Shown here in pieces: positions 31,937 to 40,602 of a stretch of DNA of 64,000 nt; within the stretch, counting starts at the first letter, position 1, and the number at the start of each line of letters is the position of its first letter. Under the pieces are notes generated by a model. That model had not been told where the DNA came from. It saw only the letters and a program-made list of their open reading frames with translations, and ran no database searches. The DNA lies in NCBI GenBank assembly GCA_963825405.1, contig CAWGTB010000005.1, forward strand, positions 558,001-622,000, written 5' to 3'. Source of the DNA: JACPNO01 sp963825405. GTDB taxonomy: Bacteria > Acidobacteriota > Terriglobia > Bryobacterales > Bryobacteraceae. Both the position numbers and the translations under genes were made by a program.

Positions 31937-33202
31937 CTAGCCGATCATCATCTGCTTCGGGTCCCACGTGCACACCCGCTGCTCAAAATAGCTGATATTC
32001 GACAGCAGCGCCGGTCCGGCGGCGCGTAAGCCGAACACTGGATCCTCTACCACCGGTTTGCGGCTGCGTACCGACGCAAAGAAATTGCGGTGATGATCGC
32101 GATGGTCGCTATAGCCTTCCGGCGGCAGGTATTCGTCGACCGCGTCCGGCCGCATGGCGTCGGCGGTGGGGCGCTGCAGCGGATATTGGTCGCGATACTT
32201 GCGCATGAATTCGTCCTGCGTGGCTTGCGCAAACGTGCTGACGCTGTAACCGGGCTCGGCGGCGCGCGGGTGCTTGGACACCGTCACTCCGCTGCCGATG
32301 GTCAAGACGCCCTCGCTGCCCACGAAGCGGAATCCGGAAGTTTCTCCCGCGCCATTGACGAAGTTCACGCGCAGCGCCAGGTTGAACGCCGGATGCTTAT
32401 CGGTGGCGGCGTAATCGTAGAGGCCCAGCATCAAATCCGGAGCCTCACGGCCGTCTTTCCAGAAGCGAATGCCGCCGGTGGCGTACACGCGCGATGGCCC
32501 TACCGCATCCAGCACGAAGTGAATCCCGGAGAACAGGTGCACGAACAAATCGCCGGGAACACCGGTGCCATAATCGCGGAAACAGCGCCAGCGGAAGAAC
32601 CGCGCCGGATCGAATTCGCGCTTGGTCGTGTTGGCCAGATAGCGGTCCCAATCGACAGTCGAGGTCGAAGCATCGGGCGGAATGGATGCCTGAAACGCGC
32701 CCACGGCGTTGTTGCGGTCCCACCAGGCTTCAATGAAATTCAGCTCGCCGATCGCGCCCGCCTTCATCAGATCCTTGGCCTTCTGATAAACCACGGAGCT
32801 CACGCGCTGGCTGCCCACCTGCATAATGCGATGCGTCCGCTGCTGGGCGGCAATCACGGCGTGTCCTTCGTCGACGGCGTGCACCATCGGCTTTTCGCAG
32901 TACACGTCCTTGCCGGCGGTCATCGCGTCGACGCAAATCTTCGAGTGCCAGTGGTCGCTAGTTGCCACGATCACCGCGTCAATATCCTTGCGATCGAGAA
33001 TCTCGCGATAGTCGCGGGTGGTGGCGATGTGCTGTCCAAAGACTTCTTTGGCGTGGGTGCGGCGGCCTTCGTAGAGATCGCAGACGGCCACCAGCTCGAC
33101 TCCCGGCTGGGCCAGCGCCGATTTCGTATCGCCCGTTCCCATCTCGCCGATGCCGATTGTGGCAATGCGGATCCGATCGTTCGCTGCAACCTGGCTAGCC
33201 AT
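31937..33202 (-). CDS. Gfo/Idh/MocA-family oxidoreductase
   Basis: A 421-residue NAD(P)-dependent oxidoreductase. The Rossmann part has IATIGIGEMGTGD and VAVCDLYEGR, and the family EKP motif is in KDVYCEKPMVHAVDEGHA. The C-terminal alpha/beta domain has DYGTGVPGDLFVHLFSGIH and GFRFVGSEGVLTIG. Members oxidise or epimerise sugars, inositols and related polyols. Long variants like this one are abundant in Planctomycetes and Acidobacteria, often with a Tat signal; here none is seen. The MFS gene ends directly upstream (TAA then ATG), so the pair is an operon, suggesting uptake and oxidation of one sugar-like compound. Confidence 0.9.
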   Translation of the reverse strand: MASQVAANDRIRIATIGIGEMGTGDTKSALAQPGVELVAVCDLYEGRRTHAKEVFGQHIATTRDYREILDRKDIDAVIVATSDHWHSKICVDAMTAGKDVYCEKPMVHAVDEGHAVIAAQQRTHRIMQVGSQRVSSVVYQKAKDLMKAGAIGELNFIEAWWDRNNAVGAFQASIPPDASTSTVDWDRYLANTTKREFDPARFFRWRCFRDYGTGVPGDLFVHLFSGIHFVLDAVGPSRVYATGGIRFWKDGREAPDLMLGLYDYAATDKHPAFNLALRVNFVNGAGETSGFRFVGSEGVLTIGSGVTVSKHPRAAEPGYSVSTFAQATQDEFMRKYRDQYPLQRPTADAMRPDAVDEYLPPEGYSDHRDHHRNFFASVRSRKPVVEDPVFGLRAAGPALLSNISYFEQRVCTWDPKQMMIG

Positions 33203-34417
33203 TTATTTACCCCCTGCCGACATGCGGCTGTGCGCTTCTCGCATTACTGCGTGGTGCCCGCCTCTGGCTTTGTCCATCAGCCGCATGATGAAAAATGCGC
33301 CGATTAGCAGTAGCGGCAGGACGGTAACGTAACGCAGGGCGAGTTGCGGTCCCTTTAAATCATAGATCTTGCCGATGAGCGGCAGGGTGACGGCCACCGA
33401 CAGGTTGCCTGCACCGCCCATCATGGCCAGCGCCACCGCGCCGCCAGAGGGAAAGCGTTCCGATGCCAGCCCTAGCATCGTGGGCCAGAAATAGGTGATG
33501 CCAAGAGCGAATATTGTGGACGCCGCCATTGCCATAACCGGTGTATTGGCGTAGCTCAAGCCCAGCAGGCCGATGGCGGAGAGCACGGCCGCGCCGTTGA
33601 GAACGCCAAGCGAGGAAAGCTTATGCATCACCGGTCCCGCGAACATGCGCCCCAGCGCCATCAGGCCGTTGATCCAGACCAACACCAGGATGCCCTGCAT
33701 ACCGGCAGTGTTGGTGAGAATGGCGGGAATCCATTGATTGGGGCCGAGCTCGGTGGAGGCCGTCAACAGCATGCAGAACGCCAGGAACAGGAAACTGGGC
33801 CGCAGCAATTCTTTGTACATCGCGCTTGTTGAAACGCCGGATTGCACCCGCTCAGTCGCCGGAAATTTCTGGCCGAAATACAGCAGGCCATAACCTAGAG
33901 TCGGCACCAGGATCAATGCGGTTTTGGCTTGCCAGCCCACACCCAGCGCCGTCATGGCGTAGGCTGCGAGGCCGCCGATCACGATGCCCCAGGGAAACCA
34001 CGCGTGCAGCGCATTCAGCCGCTGCGTTTTCTGATCGGGATAAACCGTCGCGATCAGCGGATTAATCGACGCCTCGATGAAGCCGTTAGCCAGGCCGATA
34101 GCGAGCGTGGCGATCCACAGCGTCCAGAAGCCCGTGGCGAAAATGGTGAGCAGCACGCCGCCGGTGTGACCCAGAAACGCCAGACCCAGCAGCCGATTCA
34201 TTCCCAGCAAGTCGCAGAGCGGGCCGCCGACCAGGATGGACGCCAGAAATCCCCAGAACGCTGCGCCCGAAATCCATCCGAGCTGCTCGTTAGTGAGGCT
34301 GAATTGACTGCCGAGCGCCGCGATCGTGTCGCCGCGAATGGAGAACACCAGGCCCAGAACGACCATGGTGATGCAGCTAGCGAGAAACAGGCGTTTCGAA
34401 TTGTAAGCCGTAGGCAC
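33203..34417 (-). CDS. MFS transporter, sugar-type
   Basis: A 404-residue major facilitator with about 12 helices. Recognisable parts are the first helix with FLASCITMVVLGLVFSIRGD, NGFIEASINPLIATVYPDQK after helix 4-5, and ALHAWFPWGIVIGGLAAYA, a pattern seen in the FucP/glucose-MFS group. The stop codon is directly followed by the ATG of the Gfo/Idh/MocA gene. Its start is divergent from the ceramidase-like gene with 58 bases between. The substrate is likely a sugar or polyol, by context. Confidence 0.88.
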   Translation of the reverse strand: MPTAYNSKRLFLASCITMVVLGLVFSIRGDTIAALGSQFSLTNEQLGWISGAAFWGFLASILVGGPLCDLLGMNRLLGLAFLGHTGGVLLTIFATGFWTLWIATLAIGLANGFIEASINPLIATVYPDQKTQRLNALHAWFPWGIVIGGLAAYAMTALGVGWQAKTALILVPTLGYGLLYFGQKFPATERVQSGVSTSAMYKELLRPSFLFLAFCMLLTASTELGPNQWIPAILTNTAGMQGILVLVWINGLMALGRMFAGPVMHKLSSLGVLNGAAVLSAIGLLGLSYANTPVMAMAASTIFALGITYFWPTMLGLASERFPSGGAVALAMMGGAGNLSVAVTLPLIGKIYDLKGPQLALRYVTVLPLLLIGAFFIMRLMDKARGGHHAVMREAHSRMSAGGK

Positions 34418-34475
34418 GTTGCGCGATCTCCAATCTCAGACTAAGTGAGCAATGATATACAGATCGGGAGGACGA

Positions 34476-35861
34476 ATGCATCACCTACTCGCCGGCACAG
34501 GCCGTTGCGATATCACGCCGGCTCCAGGCACGCCACAAGGAGGATGGGGCGCGCAGACGCACCAGCGCGGCCTGGGAGCCGATCTGCCGCTCTATGCCAC
34601 AGCGCTGGTTTTATCGGATTCCGCCCAGACAATTGCCATCATCGATGTGGATTCCATCGGCTTCGATGCCGAGTGGACGGCGAAAATCATGGACGCCGTG
34701 GTCGAGCTGAGCAAGATCCCGCGTGAGCACATTCGCTTCTCCTGCACCCACACGCATTCGGGCCCGAACACATTCCGCATGTCGCTGATTACCGAAGGCC
34801 TGGACATGGCGACCGGCTATCTGCACAGCTTGCCGCGCCGGATCGCCAGCGCCGTGTGGCAGGCGCAGCAGAATCTGAAGCCGGTGCGCGTGGGCGCAGC
34901 GCAGGGCGCGTGCGAGATCAATGTGAATCGCCGCCTGCGCCTGGAGAATGGGCAGGTGATCATCGGACGCAACTGGGACGCGCCCGTGGATCACGCCGTG
35001 CGCATCGTCCGCTTCGACGATCTTGATGAAACTCCGCTCGCGACCATCGTGCACTTCGCGTGCCACCCCACCACCATTGCCTGGCAGAGCCATTACGCCA
35101 CGCCTGATTATCCGGGCATGGCCAAGAAAGTTGTCGAAGAACAATTGGGCGGCACGTGCCTGTTCCTGCAAGGCGCCACCGGAAACCTGCACCCGCGCCG
35201 CGGATTCACTGGCGATTTCGGCGTCTATCGCAAGATGGGCAAGATGCTGGGCTGCGAAGCTACGAAATTGGCGTTGGGCGTCGAGACGCTGCCGCGAAAA
35301 GAGCGGCTGACCGGTGTACAGGAATCCGGAGCGCGCATCGGATTGTACGAAGACGATCCCGTCGAGCCGACGCCGGCAGTGCTCGCCATACGGTCGCGCA
35401 TGTTGTCGCTGCCGGTCGCCCAGCTTCCCGCGCCGGAAGCGCTCGAAACCGAAGCGGCGGCGTTGCGCGCCGAAGTCGCCCGCCTGCGCCAGCACGGAAC
35501 GGAAGAGGAAATTCGCGCCATCACCGCGCGCGCCACGCAAACCGGCATGCGTGCCGACCGCGCCCGTATGTTCCACGGCAAATCGCACATCGATTGGCAA
35601 TTGATGGTGATTCGCATCGGCGAGATTGCGCTAGTTTCCATGCAAGGCGAGCCGTTCATCGAAATCGCCCAGGAGATTGCGTCGGCTTCGCCCTTTCCGC
35701 ACACGCTGGTTTCCGGATATTCCAACGGAGCGTTCGGATACATGCCAGTGGCGAGCGCTTTTGTGGAGGGCGGCTACGAAGTGGAGGTTTCGCCGTTCGC
35801 GCCCGAGGCAGCAGCGATCATGGTGCGCGAAGCGGTGAAGCTATTAGATGAGCTGCGATAA
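34476..35861 (+). CDS. Neutral/alkaline ceramidase N-terminal domain-like protein
   Basis: A 461-residue protein resembling the N-terminal catalytic domain of neutral ceramidases (PF04734). Typical blocks are GRCDITPAPGTPQGGWG, IDVDSIGFDAEW, FSCTHTHSGPNTF (zinc-binding His), HFACHPTTIAWQ and LQGATGNLHPRR. Stand-alone versions are common in soil bacteria and Planctomycetes and are not shown to be ceramidases; some may act on other amides. No signal peptide is evident. ATG 34476 has gggag six bases upstream and is preferred to 34452. The Tat-PhzF pair follows after 9 bases and is probably cotranscribed. Confidence 0.85.
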   Translation: MHHLLAGTGRCDITPAPGTPQGGWGAQTHQRGLGADLPLYATALVLSDSAQTIAIIDVDSIGFDAEWTAKIMDAVVELSKIPREHIRFSCTHTHSGPNTFRMSLITEGLDMATGYLHSLPRRIASAVWQAQQNLKPVRVGAAQGACEINVNRRLRLENGQVIIGRNWDAPVDHAVRIVRFDDLDETPLATIVHFACHPTTIAWQSHYATPDYPGMAKKVVEEQLGGTCLFLQGATGNLHPRRGFTGDFGVYRKMGKMLGCEATKLALGVETLPRKERLTGVQESGARIGLYEDDPVEPTPAVLAIRSRMLSLPVAQLPAPEALETEAAALRAEVARLRQHGTEEEIRAITARATQTGMRADRARMFHGKSHIDWQLMVIRIGEIALVSMQGEPFIEIAQEIASASPFPHTLVSGYSNGAFGYMPVASAFVEGGYEVEVSPFAPEAAAIMVREAVKLLDELR

Positions 35862-35870
35862 GATAGCGCC

Positions 35871-36848
35871 ATGAGTCAGCCAGCGAGACGGCGTTTCTTG
35901 AAAAGTGTTGCCGGGTCGGCCGCGTTGAGTGCGGCGGGATCAGGCGCGAGTAGCGCGGCAGGGCGGCGCTATCCCTTCGTGCAGTGGGACGTGTTCACCT
36001 CCGAAAAACTCAAGGGCAATCCGCTAGCGGTTTTCACCGACGCGCGCGGTTTGGCCGATTCTGACATGGCCGCGATCGCGCGCGAAACGAATCTTTCCGA
36101 AACGACGTTCATCTTCCCCCGCGAAGCCGCCGTCGAGAAGGAGCGCGGCGTGCTGGTGCGTATTTTCACACCGCGCGAAGAGCTCCCTTTTGCCGGCCAT
36201 CCGACGCTGGGAACCGCGATGGCATTGCGTTCCAGCCGCATGCCGGGGGCGGCGGAAATTTCGCTCGAGCTGAAAGTCGGCAAGATTCCGGTCACGTTTC
36301 ACACCGAAGCCGACGGCCGGGTTTTCGGTGAAATGCGCCAGAAAGATGCGGAATTCGGTGAAAGCCATGCGCGCGATGTCGTCGCTCCGCTCATCGGATT
36401 GAAAGTGGACGACATCGCCGACGACGTGCCCATCCAGGCGGTCTCGACCGGTTCGTTTTTCGTGATTCTGCCGCTGAAATCGCTGGCCGCGATTCGCTCC
36501 CTCCGCATGAATTACGCGGCGGTCAGCGAGTACCTGGCGAAAACCGGCCGTCGCAATTTCTACTGCGTGACGCGCGAAACGGAAGACAGTAAAGCGCGCT
36601 TGCACACGCGCCTGGTTTTCAACGGCGGCGAAGATCCGGCTACCGGCTCGGCATCCGGCTGCGCCGCGGCGTGGATGGTGAAGAACGGCGTCGCGAAATC
36701 CGATGAGCAGGTACTCATTGAACAAGGCGCCGAGGTGCGCCGCCAGGGAAATATTTTTGTGCGCGCCACGCGCCAGGGCGAAGGCGTGGTCAACGTTCGC
36801 GTGGGCGGGCACGCGGTGGAAGTGATCCGCGGAGAATATTCCATTTGA
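35871..36848 (+). CDS. PhzF-family protein with Tat signal, copy 1
   Basis: A 325-residue PhzF-like isomerase fold preceded by a twin-arginine signal: RRRFLKSVAGSAALSAAGSG, with likely cleavage near residue 33. PhzF catalytic positions are kept: Glu in NLSETTFIF, His in FAGHPTLGTAMAL and Asp in EDPATGSASGC. Known PhzF proteins are cytosolic, so export of a folded one is unusual. It ends in a TGATG overlap with its tandem paralog at 36848. The two mature parts are alike along the whole length (for example NPLAVFTDARGL in both). The substrate is unknown; context is a ceramidase-like amidase upstream. Confidence 0.92.
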   Translation: MSQPARRRFLKSVAGSAALSAAGSGASSAAGRRYPFVQWDVFTSEKLKGNPLAVFTDARGLADSDMAAIARETNLSETTFIFPREAAVEKERGVLVRIFTPREELPFAGHPTLGTAMALRSSRMPGAAEISLELKVGKIPVTFHTEADGRVFGEMRQKDAEFGESHARDVVAPLIGLKVDDIADDVPIQAVSTGSFFVILPLKSLAAIRSLRMNYAAVSEYLAKTGRRNFYCVTRETEDSKARLHTRLVFNGGEDPATGSASGCAAAWMVKNGVAKSDEQVLIEQGAEVRRQGNIFVRATRQGEGVVNVRVGGHAVEVIRGEYSI

Positions 36849-37804
36849 TGATGCAGCGGCGCGCGTTGCTGAAATCCGTAGCGGCGGCATCGGTCACTTT
36901 AGGCGCACGCGCTGCGGCCCGCAAGTACGCGTACGTTCAGTGGGATGTCTTTTCGGCGCAGCCGCTCAAGGGCAATCCGCTGGCGGTATTTACGGACGCG
37001 CGCGGTTTAAGCGATGGCGAAATGCAGGCGCTCGCCCGCGAGACCAATCTCTCCGAGACGACGTTCATCCTCCCGCGCGATGCCGCAATCGAGCGCGAGC
37101 GCGGAGTGCATGTGCGCATCTTCACAGCACTCGAAGAGCTACCGTTTGCCGGGCATCCTACGCTTGGCACCGCCATGGCCATTCGCGCCGGGCGCAGCGT
37201 GCCGCCTTCGGAACTGTTCCTGGATATGAAGATTGGCAAGGTCCCCGTTACCTTCCACAAGGAAGCCAACGGCCAGGTCTTCGGCGAGATGCGCCAGAAC
37301 AATGCGGTATTCAGCGAGGTGCATTCGCGCGACGTGGTGGCGCCACTCATCGGTCTCAAACCGGAAGACATTTCCGACGATGTCCCGATCCAGACGCTCA
37401 CCACCGGTCTGTTAATTGTGATTGTGCCGCTGAAATCGCTGGCGGCGATTCGCTCCGTTCGCATCAATTATCCGGTCGCCAACGATTATCTGGAGCGCAC
37501 TGAAGGCCGCGGCTTTTATTTCGTCACGCGCGAGACCGAAAATCCCAAAGCCCGCCTGCACGCGCGCCGGCTTTTTGAGGACCGCGAAGATCCGGCCACC
37601 GGATCGGCCGCCGGATGCGCGGCCGCGTGGATGGTGCGTCATGGCGTGGCCAAGTCCGATGAGCAGGTACTCATCGAACAGGGCGGTGAGATTCATCGCC
37701 AAGGCCAAATATTCGTGCGCGCCACGCGCCAGGGCGAAGACGTGGTCGATGTCTTCGTGGGCGGAAACGCAACGGAAGTGCTGCGCGGAGAATTTTTACT
37801 CTGA
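36848..37804 (+). CDS. PhzF-family protein with Tat-like signal, copy 2
   Basis: Tandem paralog of the preceding gene, 318 residues. The N-terminus MMQRRALLKSVAAASVTLGA is a short twin-arginine-like signal. Catalytic positions are kept: NLSETTFIL, FAGHPTLGTAMAI and EDPATGSAAGC. The ATG at 36848 overlaps the stop of copy 1 (TGATG). Near-identical stretches with copy 1, such as SDEQVLIEQG and IFVRATRQGE, mark a recent-looking local duplication. The third PhzF of the window at 24617 is more distant and has no signal. The gene ends 4 bases before the convergent Old Yellow Enzyme gene. Confidence 0.91.
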   Translation: MMQRRALLKSVAAASVTLGARAAARKYAYVQWDVFSAQPLKGNPLAVFTDARGLSDGEMQALARETNLSETTFILPRDAAIERERGVHVRIFTALEELPFAGHPTLGTAMAIRAGRSVPPSELFLDMKIGKVPVTFHKEANGQVFGEMRQNNAVFSEVHSRDVVAPLIGLKPEDISDDVPIQTLTTGLLIVIVPLKSLAAIRSVRINYPVANDYLERTEGRGFYFVTRETENPKARLHARRLFEDREDPATGSAAGCAAAWMVRHGVAKSDEQVLIEQGGEIHRQGQIFVRATRQGEDVVDVFVGGNATEVLRGEFLL

Positions 37805-37808
37805 CGCG

Positions 37809-38900
37809 TCAGCGCCGGTGAACCGCGTAGCCATACTGCAACGGCCACGCCGCTTCTTCGCCCAGCGCCTTTTGCGCTTTGAGCGCCCAGTACGGCTCGC
37901 GCAGCATTTCAATCGCCAGAAACGCGATATCGGCATCGCCGGCGGTAATGATCTGGTTGGCCTGATCCGGTTGTGTAATCCTGCCCACCGCGCCCGTCAA
38001 CATGCCGGTGGCTTTGCGGATCGCCGAAGAGAACGGTACCTGAAAACCGGGCGCGATCGGAATTTTAGCGGTAGGGACAGCGCCGCCGCTTGAAGCATCC
38101 AGCAGATCCACGCCGAGCGCCTTGAGCGCGTGCGCCAGCGCAATCGATTGCTCCAAATCCCATCCGCCATCAACCCAATCGGTCGATGAAATGCGCGTGA
38201 ACAGCGGCATATAGTCCGGCATGACGGCGCGCAGCGCGGCGGTAACTTCCAAAATCAGGCGCATCCGATTTTCCAGGCTGCCGCCGTAGCGGTCGGTACG
38301 GTGATTGCTCAGCGGCGAGAGAAATGAATGCAGCAGGTAGCCATGCGCGCCGTGAATTTCGAGGATGCGGAATCCGGCTTGCATCGCGCGCCGTGCCGCC
38401 GCCACGAACGCAGCCACGATCTCACGAATGCCCGCTTCGTCGAGCGCGTGTGGCGGCGGATCACCTTCGACAAACGGAATTGCGCTGGGCGCGACGATCG
38501 GCCAGCCGCCTTCTTCGGTGGTTTTCAGACGCTTGCCGCCGCTCCACGGTGGCTGGCAGCTTCCTTTGCGGCCGGCGTGCGCGAGCTGGATTCCGGCCAC
38601 CGCGCCCATGCGATGCACGAAATTGGCGATGCGCTTCAGCGGCTCGATATGGCGATCGTCCCAAATGCCGCTGTCGCCGGGAGCGATTCGCCCTTGCGCG
38701 GCAACCGCCGTCGCCTCGACGAAAACTACGCCTGCCCCACCGACGGCGCGGCTGCCCAGATGCACCAGGTGCCAGTCGTCCAGCATGCCATCGACAGCGC
38801 AGTATTGGCACATCGGAGACACGCCGATGCGATTGCGCAGCGTGACGCCGCGAATGGTGAGCGGGCTTAGCAGGTTGGTGGACACATAAATAGGATGCAT
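37809..38900 (-). CDS. NADH:flavin oxidoreductase, Old Yellow Enzyme family (YqjM-like)
   Basis: A 363-residue FMN-dependent ene-reductase. NRIGVSPMCQYCAVDGM carries the Cys that tunes FMN in YqjM-type enzymes, IQLAHAGRKGS and EIHGAHGYLLHSFLSPLSN hold the substrate His and phosphate-side residues, and RYGGSLENRMRLILEV is the family hallmark. These reduce activated C=C bonds of enones or similar compounds using NAD(P)H. It stands alone on its strand, convergent with PhzF copy 2. The natural substrate is unknown. Confidence 0.94.
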   Translation of the reverse strand: MHPIYVSTNLLSPLTIRGVTLRNRIGVSPMCQYCAVDGMLDDWHLVHLGSRAVGGAGVVFVEATAVAAQGRIAPGDSGIWDDRHIEPLKRIANFVHRMGAVAGIQLAHAGRKGSCQPPWSGGKRLKTTEEGGWPIVAPSAIPFVEGDPPPHALDEAGIREIVAAFVAAARRAMQAGFRILEIHGAHGYLLHSFLSPLSNHRTDRYGGSLENRMRLILEVTAALRAVMPDYMPLFTRISSTDWVDGGWDLEQSIALAHALKALGVDLLDASSGGAVPTAKIPIAPGFQVPFSSAIRKATGMLTGAVGRITQPDQANQIITAGDADIAFLAIEMLREPYWALKAQKALGEEAAWPLQYGYAVHRR

Positions 38901-38978
38901 CCTGCGGCACTCCGGCTTCGAGAACAGTTAACCAAATGGAACTGGCTTCAACCTATCCGAGCGAGAAACAATTGAGGA

Positions 38979-39287
38979 ATGTGGCTTGCCAAGCAGCGGC
39001 CGGCTTTAGGCATTTTTGTTTTTCTGCAGGCCCTGGACATTATTACCACGCTGATCGGCCTGCGCATGGGAGCGGGCGAAGCCAGCGCGTTCATCGGACG
39101 CTTGATGCACCTGGGCGTCGTACCCGCACTGATGATCTGCAAACTGCTGGCGGTGGTGCTGGTGCTCATTGCTCTCCGCCACCATCAACCGCGCGTAGTG
39201 GTGCTGGCGAACTTTTGGTTTGCGGCCCTGGTGACTTGGAATCTGCTGGCGATATTTGCGCAGGCGTGGCGGACAGCACAGGCATAA
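38979..39287 (+). CDS. Small membrane protein, DUF5658-like
   Basis: A 102-residue protein with three or four predicted helices (LGIFVFLQALDIITTLIGLR, then VVPALMICKLLAVVLVLIAL and FWFAALVTWNLLAIF). The LDxxTTxxGL motif in the first helix fits the DUF5658 group, function unknown. gagg precedes the ATG. Its last 122 bases overlap the 3' end of the MFS transporter gene on the other strand, which is a long overlap; one of the two ends may be misread because of an indel. Confidence 0.65.
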   Translation: MWLAKQRPALGIFVFLQALDIITTLIGLRMGAGEASAFIGRLMHLGVVPALMICKLLAVVLVLIALRHHQPRVVVLANFWFAALVTWNLLAIFAQAWRTAQA

Positions 39288-40503
39288 CCGCATCGCGCAT
39301 CCAAATCCACAAAGGCGCCACACCGAGCGGCATCAGCATTGAAAGCACCACGAACACCAGAAAAAAATTCCCGCGCGCGCTCAAATATCCCACCAGCGTG
39401 TTGAACAGAATGCCGCCCACCGCGCCGGCCGAGCCCGCCAGGCCGTGCACGCTCGCCACTTCTTTCTGATCGACCGCATCAGCCGGCACCGCGTGCAAAT
39501 TGGCCGACCAGATGCCGACGGCGATCGTGCACAAGCTCACCGAAGCTAGCACCGGCCACGTCCCCGTCGCAGCTTGAAACATCGTGCCGAGAATCACGAA
39601 TAACGCGGCTGAGGTCATCGCGACTTTGCGCGAGAACAACACCGGATAGCCCGCGGCGATCAGGCGGCTGGAAAAATATCCGCCGCCGAGCGTGGCCAGA
39701 TCGCTAAGCGCCATCGGTATCCAGCCAAATTTGCCCACCGTGGCCATGCTGAAACCTTTCGACGACGTGAGATATTCCGGCAGCCAGAAGAGAAAGAAAT
39801 AGCCGGTGGTATCGCCGAAAAAACGCGTGCCCATGAAAGCTAGCGCGCGTGGATTGCGCAGCAGGCGCGGCAATGCTTCGCGCAGCGGGACAGGGCTGTC
39901 GTCGCCGCCAGCGATGGGCTTGGCGGTTTTCGTGACGCGCAGCCAAATCGGAATCCATAGCAGACCCGCGACGCCGGAAATCAGAAACGCGCTGCGCCAT
40001 CCATAGCGCAGGCTCACAAAAACCACCAGCGGCGGCGCAATGATCTGCCCGATTCCCGAGCCCATCGTGAAAATGCTGGAAGCGAGGCCGCGCTGCGCCG
40101 CCGTAAAATGCCGCGAAATGGTTTTCACCGCGCCAGTCCATCCGCCCGGCTCCGCCACGCCCAGCAGGAATCGCCAGAGGACCAGCGTTGCAAAGCCGGC
40201 GATGGACGCGTGCAGGATGCACACCACCGACCAACACGCCACAAACAAGGCGAGCCCTTTGCGCGGACCGATGCGGTCCAGGATCAGCCCCGATCCGACA
40301 TACATGAAACCGTACGCCAGCAGAAACGCGTTGACGGCCTGCGCGTACTGCATTTGCGAGAGGCCCAACTCGAGACGCATGACCGGACTGACGAGCGAGA
40401 GCACCACGCGATCCAGATAATTGAGCAGGATCATGGCAAACAGCAGCGCAGCCAGATAGGTCTGCGCGCGAGTGAATGCCAAGCGAGTGGCGGGCGCGGT
40501 CAT
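39166..40503 (-). CDS. MFS transporter, anion:cation symporter (hexuronate/glucarate) type
   Basis: A 445-residue major facilitator. The first helix ILLNYLDRVVLSLVSPVM and the loop DRIGPRKGLALFVACWSV, with RFLLGVAEPGGWTGAVKTIS, are typical of the ACS family that takes up hexuronates, glucarate and related organic anions. About 12 helices are predicted. The last 40 residues are polar, rich in Ser, Pro and Gly, and overlap the small membrane gene on the other strand. No catabolic genes for uronates are adjacent, so the substrate is open. Confidence 0.88.
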   Translation of the reverse strand: MTAPATRLAFTRAQTYLAALLFAMILLNYLDRVVLSLVSPVMRLELGLSQMQYAQAVNAFLLAYGFMYVGSGLILDRIGPRKGLALFVACWSVVCILHASIAGFATLVLWRFLLGVAEPGGWTGAVKTISRHFTAAQRGLASSIFTMGSGIGQIIAPPLVVFVSLRYGWRSAFLISGVAGLLWIPIWLRVTKTAKPIAGGDDSPVPLREALPRLLRNPRALAFMGTRFFGDTTGYFFLFWLPEYLTSSKGFSMATVGKFGWIPMALSDLATLGGGYFSSRLIAAGYPVLFSRKVAMTSAALFVILGTMFQAATGTWPVLASVSLCTIAVGIWSANLHAVPADAVDQKEVASVHGLAGSAGAVGGILFNTLVGYLSARGNFFLVFVVLSMLMPLGVAPLWIWMRDAVMPVLSATPAQISPADSKSPGPQTKSSPAPLRAVDGGGEQ

Positions 40504-40602
40504 GGAAAAGGCGAAAGACTATGATATGTGAGGTTCCCACCCGATATCGGTTCTTTTTCGCGGCACAGGAACAGACCTGATGCGTGTGGTGTCTCAACAG
40601 AA

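Noticed and set aside
32090..33307. 405-residue plus-strand ORF opposite the Gfo/Idh gene
   Set aside because: It is the antisense shadow of a conserved oxidoreductase.
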